Of a stretch of DNA of 18,969 nucleotides, positions 15,835-18,969 are shown one piece after another; the first letter of the stretch is position 1; every line of letters starts with the position of its first letter. The notes beneath the pieces are model-generated. The model was given only the letters and a program-made list of their open reading frames with translations, did not search any database and had not been told where the DNA came from. The position numbers and the translations under genes are program-made. Source of the DNA: Caldilineaceae bacterium (lineage in GTDB: Bacteria; Chloroflexota; Anaerolineae; Caldilineales; Caldilineaceae); assembly GCA_026645575.1 (NCBI GenBank), contig JAPKMW010000150.1, positions 1 to 18,969 on the forward strand, read 5' to 3'.

Positions 15835-15849
15835 TATGTGAGTCACATA
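15835..15849. promoter_or_regulatory. 15-bp palindrome at the nurA start
   Basis: TATGTGA-G-TCACATA has perfect 7-bp arms and ends 1 base before the nurA ATG, where a Shine-Dalgarno would normally lie; none is visible. It may be a repressor operator or a small RNA hairpin limiting translation. The half-sites TGTGA/TCACA recall CRP-type sites, but the 1-base spacing does not fit those. Confidence 0.45.
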
Positions 15850-15850
15850 A

Positions 15851-16990
15851 ATGCTTGATACACAAAGTCAAAGCGAACTCAAGAGAGAAATAATACAGTG
15901 TATTGAAGGGGATCAAACCTTACTTGATCAACTTCGGCAAGAGATCAGCCCTCTAAAAAATCAAATCCGAAGAATTCAGCCTCGAACAACAACATCTATT
16001 TCCCTTGTTGCAACTGATGGTGGCAACAACAAACTTCAATTTGATCCATTTTTAGTTCAGATAGTTCGGGTGGTTGATTCCAGTAATAATGAGTTGTGTC
16101 TGGATGCTATAACACCAACAACAAAAATTTCTTATCTTAATGCAAAGCAATTCAATACAGATGGCACCCCTAAAACTGATCTTGGCAAAATGATGGCTTA
16201 TTTAGGCATTACAAAACTCAATGACCTGAGTACAATGATTCAAGGAGATGAAGCCAAACGTCCCCGCAGCCCTAGTTGGGTTCAGGTTTACCGTGAATTA
16301 GTAGAGTGGGCAGTTCTATTTGAAATAGTTAGAAATAAAGATTTTGGTACAGATACACTTATTGTCTTTGATGGTTTATTGAGAAGTAAAGTCTTTGCAC
16401 AAGACTTATTCAAAAAACTACTTCAAGGTTTTCGAGAAGCTATTGAACAGCATTGGAAGAAACGTCGTCGAATTTACCTAACAGGTGTTGCAAAGCACAG
16501 CCAGGTTTACACACGTTATCGACTAGCAATGGCACTGGAGGGTATTCTTACTACTGATTATCCAGCTTATTTAGAAATTCCACGTGATATTGAAGAAAAA
16601 GCTTACCGTTGGGCAGAATTTGCTCGAGGGGATGACCGTGAACAAGGTGGGGAGATCAACAAGTTTGTAGGCGGTAAAATGTTTTTCGTAAAATTTGGTT
16701 CTAAGCCGTGAGATCCAATCTGGCCCATTGACCTTTTTTTATATCAGGCAGCAGAAGCACAAACTATTTTAGGCTGTATGCTTGCCGATGCAATTAACGG
16801 TTTTCCAGTACCGTTTTATCCTCAATGCTTGCAAAAAGCTCATGAAAACGCAGCTCTTGTTGATTTTGATTTTGACATTTTACAAGATTATATATTCGAC
16901 GGAGTACGCAACATTTTAGGTGAGCAAGCAACTGCTTTAGATATATTTCGGTTACAAGATTCTGATCCAGCGCAACGTCGGTATGAATAG
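15851..16990 (+). pseudogene. nurA: NurA-domain nuclease with an in-frame TGA
   Basis: NurA is the nuclease partner of the HerA translocase and acts in DNA end processing. Codons 1-286 give an acidic N-terminal helix, then the metal-binding Asp in SLVATDGGNNK (D56), DTLIVFDGLLRSKVF (D174), and YLTGVAKHSQVYTRY (K215). At codon 287 (16709-16711) there is a TGA. The same frame continues without interruption as DPIWPIDLF, LADAINGFPVPFYPQCLQKA and HENAALVDFD to TAG at 16988, for 379 codons in total. The part after the TGA holds the conserved CLQKAHE motif (H331), so the shorter 286-residue product would be incomplete. A sense codon such as TGG, CGA or GGA is one substitution away. The herA ATG is 9 bases after the TAG, with its ribosome binding site overlapping that stop. 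Nonsense mutation, readthrough and sequencing error are all open. Confidence 0.8.
16709..16711 (+). other. In-frame TGA interrupting nurA
   Basis: The codon lies between FVKFGSKP and DPIWPIDLF in one continuous reading frame that codes NurA-family sequence on both sides. No restart with a ribosome binding site is seen: the next ATG in frame is at 16778, after the conserved DPIWPIDLF segment. Confidence 0.9.
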
Positions 16991-16999
16991 GAGTGATCT

Positions 17000-18969
17000 A
17001 TGCCATCAGTCAATCTTTTTCCAGATGAGCAAATCATTGGTGTGTTTAGAGGTTTTCGAGAAGGTGGTCTTGAATTTCATGCAGATTTAGCATTGCCTTA
17101 CAGAAATGATTTTCAAAGCATTGCGATGCATGGGCAGTTTGTTCTCATTCAATTAGAAACTCCTGATGAGGCTGTGCTTGGTCGTATCGCTGCTATGTCT
17201 TCAGATGGCAAGTTGGCTGGTGGCTCTGGGGAAGAGTTTAATATTAGAATGGTCCGTGAAAGGCGTTCCGTCCCTGAAGATCTGCGCGAGCAATACCTGA
17301 AATATCGGGTTAATATTCGCGTGTTAGGCGTACTCAGGAAGAATCGGGAGGAATCTCTTACATTTGTGCCGTCTCATCGACGTTTGCCACATGTCGGTAG
17401 CCCTGTTGCGTTTCCTTCAAATGAGGTTTTGAGAGAAATTGCTGGGCATAACTCCAACGGTGCATCCATAGGTCATTTTGCATTAGGAGAGTATATTTAT
17501 GCATCTGGTAGTAAAGAAATTAAAGTCGAAGACTGGATGCAAATCAAGTCACCCGAGGTACTCATTAAATTTCCAATACAAAGTTTAGTTTCCCGGAGAA
17601 CTTTCATCTTTGCGAGAGCAGGTTTTGGCAAATCCAATTTGAACAAACTACTTTTTAGTAGTCTATACCAAACAACCCCTAAGGTAATAAAACGAGGTGA
17701 CCGTGCCGTACCTGTTGGTACGGTCTTATTTGATCCCGACGGAGAATATTTCTGGCCTGACGACAAGAACAGACCAGGGTTGTGTGATGTGCCAGATCTT
17801 GTTGACCAATTAGTTGTTTTTACCTCTCGACAAGCACCTAGTGAATTTTACGGGTCGTTTGTGGCAGGAGGGATTAAATTAGATATTCGACGTTTACGCC
17901 CTGCAGACGTTATTGCAATCGCAATTGGACAGGATCGACAAGATCAACAAAATGTAAGAAAGCTACGCTCTCTAAAGCCTTCCGACTGGGCAAAGCTTGT
18001 TGATCTTATTGATAAGCAAGGGTTCCAAGCTGATTTAGGCATCATTGGTTCACTCATTGGTTTAGAGGATAGCCAGAAGCAAGAAGCTGAAGCTTTGGCG
18101 GCACGGGCTAACATGGTTGCAATTGTTAGAATGTTACATGATAAAAGTAGCCAGCTTATGGACATGCTTTTAGAAGCATTGTCTCAAGGGAAACTTTGCA
18201 TTGTTGATATTTCTCAAATGCGCGGTGGACAGTCACTACTGCTGTCAGGGCTAATTTTACGATATATTTTTGATCGTAATCAGGAACAGTTTACTGCTGC
18301 TGAACCCAAAACAATCCCGACTATTGCCGTTGTTGAGGAGGCACAAGCTGTTTTAAATGACAATGCAAGTGCTTCTGAGCCTTACATCGCTTGGGTCAAG
18401 GAAGGTAGAAAATATGATCTTGGCGTTGTACTTGTAACACAGCAACCTGGAAGCATACCAAACGAGATATTAAGCCAGGGTGATAACTGGTTTATTTTCC
18501 ATCTACTTTCTGCCGCTGATTTAGTTAATGTCAAGCGAGCTAATGCACATTTTAGTGAAGACTTGCTTGGATCACTGCTAAACGAGCCAATTCCTGGGCA
18601 GGGTGTTGCATGGAGTTCAGCTAGTAGAACGCCATACCCTATCGCCATGCGTGCATTGTCATTCGAAAATATGTATAAAGTGCAAGATCCAACTAACAAA
18701 AGAAGCTCGGTTGATACTTACGCAATGAATTTGCGAAATGAATTTGCGAAGGCTCTTGCAGATACAAGTATTGCTACACAGTTAGAGACAAGTTCTGAGG
18801 GGAGTTCTACTACTTTTGAGGATGGAAGTACCATCCTTGTAGATGATAACGGAACTGATGTGCTTGCACTCATTAAGCGTTCAGCGATACAATCTCTTAG
18901 AATCTGTCTGAAAAGGTCAAGAACGAGCGAGACGGCGGAGCATGAGGCGAATCATGGCAATCTGGATCA
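17000..18969 (+). CDS. herA: HerA-family ATP-dependent DNA translocase, 3' end cut
   Basis: The frame is open from ATG 17000 to the window edge (656 codons); native coding probably stops near 18903. HerA is a hexameric RecA/FtsK-like ATPase that pumps DNA to NurA. The N-terminal 150 residues resemble a HAS-barrel (QIIGVFRGFREGGLEFHADL). Walker A is A207-GFGK211-S in FIFARAGFGKSNLNK. Next come TVLFDPDGEYFW, then Walker B at 441-449 with E446-E447 in TIAVVEEAQAVL, and the sensor-like segment VLVTQQPGSIPNEILSQGDN. The ribosome binding site AGGAG overlaps the nurA stop, 6 bases before the ATG, so translation is probably coupled. The gene is AT-rich compared with the left half of the window. Its last about 20 codons (after SAIQSL) fall in GC-rich sequence that resembles an IS end. 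Domain order is complete up to that point. Confidence 0.85.
   Translation, partial: MPSVNLFPDEQIIGVFRGFREGGLEFHADLALPYRNDFQSIAMHGQFVLIQLETPDEAVLGRIAAMSSDGKLAGGSGEEFNIRMVRERRSVPEDLREQYLKYRVNIRVLGVLRKNREESLTFVPSHRRLPHVGSPVAFPSNEVLREIAGHNSNGASIGHFALGEYIYASGSKEIKVEDWMQIKSPEVLIKFPIQSLVSRRTFIFARAGFGKSNLNKLLFSSLYQTTPKVIKRGDRAVPVGTVLFDPDGEYFWPDDKNRPGLCDVPDLVDQLVVFTSRQAPSEFYGSFVAGGIKLDIRRLRPADVIAIAIGQDRQDQQNVRKLRSLKPSDWAKLVDLIDKQGFQADLGIIGSLIGLEDSQKQEAEALAARANMVAIVRMLHDKSSQLMDMLLEALSQGKLCIVDISQMRGGQSLLLSGLILRYIFDRNQEQFTAAEPKTIPTIAVVEEAQAVLNDNASASEPYIAWVKEGRKYDLGVVLVTQQPGSIPNEILSQGDNWFIFHLLSAADLVNVKRANAHFSEDLLGSLLNEPIPGQGVAWSSASRTPYPIAMRALSFENMYKVQDPTNKRSSVDTYAMNLRNEFAKALADTSIATQLETSSEGSSTTFEDGSTILVDDNGTDVLALIKRSAIQSLRICLKRSRTSETAEHEANHGNLD
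18904..18969. mobile_element. Probable insertion sequence end abutting herA
   Basis: Base composition changes abruptly near 18904, where CTGTCTGAAAAGG could be the terminal inverted repeat (TTTTCAGACAG in the other direction). Just inside, the minus strand encodes a transposase-like C-terminus. The rest of the element lies beyond the window, so the family (IS5-like suspected) and the target duplication cannot be confirmed. Confidence 0.5.
18917..18969 (-). CDS. Transposase C-terminal fragment (IS5-like suspected)
   Basis: The minus strand reads IQIAMIRLMLRRLARS followed by TGA (complement of 18917-18919). The basic, hydrophobic ending with IAMIRLMLRRLA resembles the last helix of IS5-type DDE transposases. 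Only 16 residues are visible, so the assignment rests on this short match, the shift in composition, and the placement just inside a putative terminal repeat. Confidence 0.45.
   Translation of the reverse strand, partial: IQIAMIRLMLRRLARS

Noticed and set aside
15835..15849. CRP binding site at the nurA start
   Set aside because: TGTGA and TCACA are separated by 1 base instead of about 6, so a canonical CRP dimer would not fit.
16709..16760. Selenocysteine insertion or genome-wide TGA recoding to explain the nurA stop
   Set aside because: No clear stem-loop follows the TGA, and other genes in the window (glycosyltransferase, lipoprotein, flavin oxidoreductase) end normally at TGA.
17497..18699. 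Minus-strand open frames of 73-105 codons inside the herA region
   Set aside because: The plus strand has one uninterrupted frame with Walker A and Walker B motifs through this whole region.

Overview
The window most resembles a chromosomal segment of a filamentous Chloroflexota bacterium (Anaerolineae/Caldilineae-like). This is an inference from gene content, not from a marker gene: alaS followed by a membrane-anchored baseplate-J-like protein, ruvX and mltG, a Uma2 protein, an RHH protein of a type I associate with Chloroflexota and cyanobacteria, and heptamer/octamer repeat arrays between genes. Most of the window is GC-rich. Two blocks are clearly more AT-rich: about 10500-11720 and about 15640-18905.

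Layout. (1) 1-845: a 5'-truncated LLM-class flavin oxidoreductase, followed by a perfect 17-bp hairpin. (2) 1022-9604: a plus-strand housekeeping and envelope cluster with a near-consensus promoter before alaS. It runs alaS, a baseplate-J-domain membrane protein, ruvX, mltG, a substrate-binding-type lipoprotein and a GT4 glycosyltransferase, and ends at a bidirectional terminator. Three of its gene junctions carry short-period repeat arrays (7, 7 and 8 bp). (3) 9659-12699: a minus-strand group of an aldo/keto reductase, a two-gene PD-(D/E)XK nuclease plus TOPRIM unit with its own promoter and a 4-bp gene overlap, and a Uma2 gene broken by a single-base deletion. (4) 12700-13174: a spacer holding an inverted repeat and a C/G-rich palindromic repeat. 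(5) 13175-15118: a large protein of unknown function with a predicted alpha-helical first half and beta-rich second half. (6) 15203-18969: an apparently orphan ribbon-helix-helix antitoxin-like gene on the minus strand, divergent from a NurA-HerA pair. nurA carries an in-frame TGA before its conserved C-terminal segment. The herA frame runs into what looks like the end of an insertion sequence at the right edge.

How the genes work together. alaS supplies translation, ruvX processes branched DNA or rRNA, and mltG terminates glycan strands; the lipoprotein and glycosyltransferase are probably also envelope functions. The 10503-11632 pair and the 15851-18969 HerA-NurA pair are both nuclease plus nucleotide- or DNA-handling partner units, with base composition unlike the neighbours and damaged genes nearby. 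Together with the Uma2 and RHH genes they make the right half look like a small, partly decaying defence or mobile island. The most interesting points are the in-frame TGA in nurA, the possible insertion into herA, the uncharacterised nuclease-TOPRIM pair, and the repeat arrays that occupy the ribosome-binding positions of two genes in the alaS cluster.
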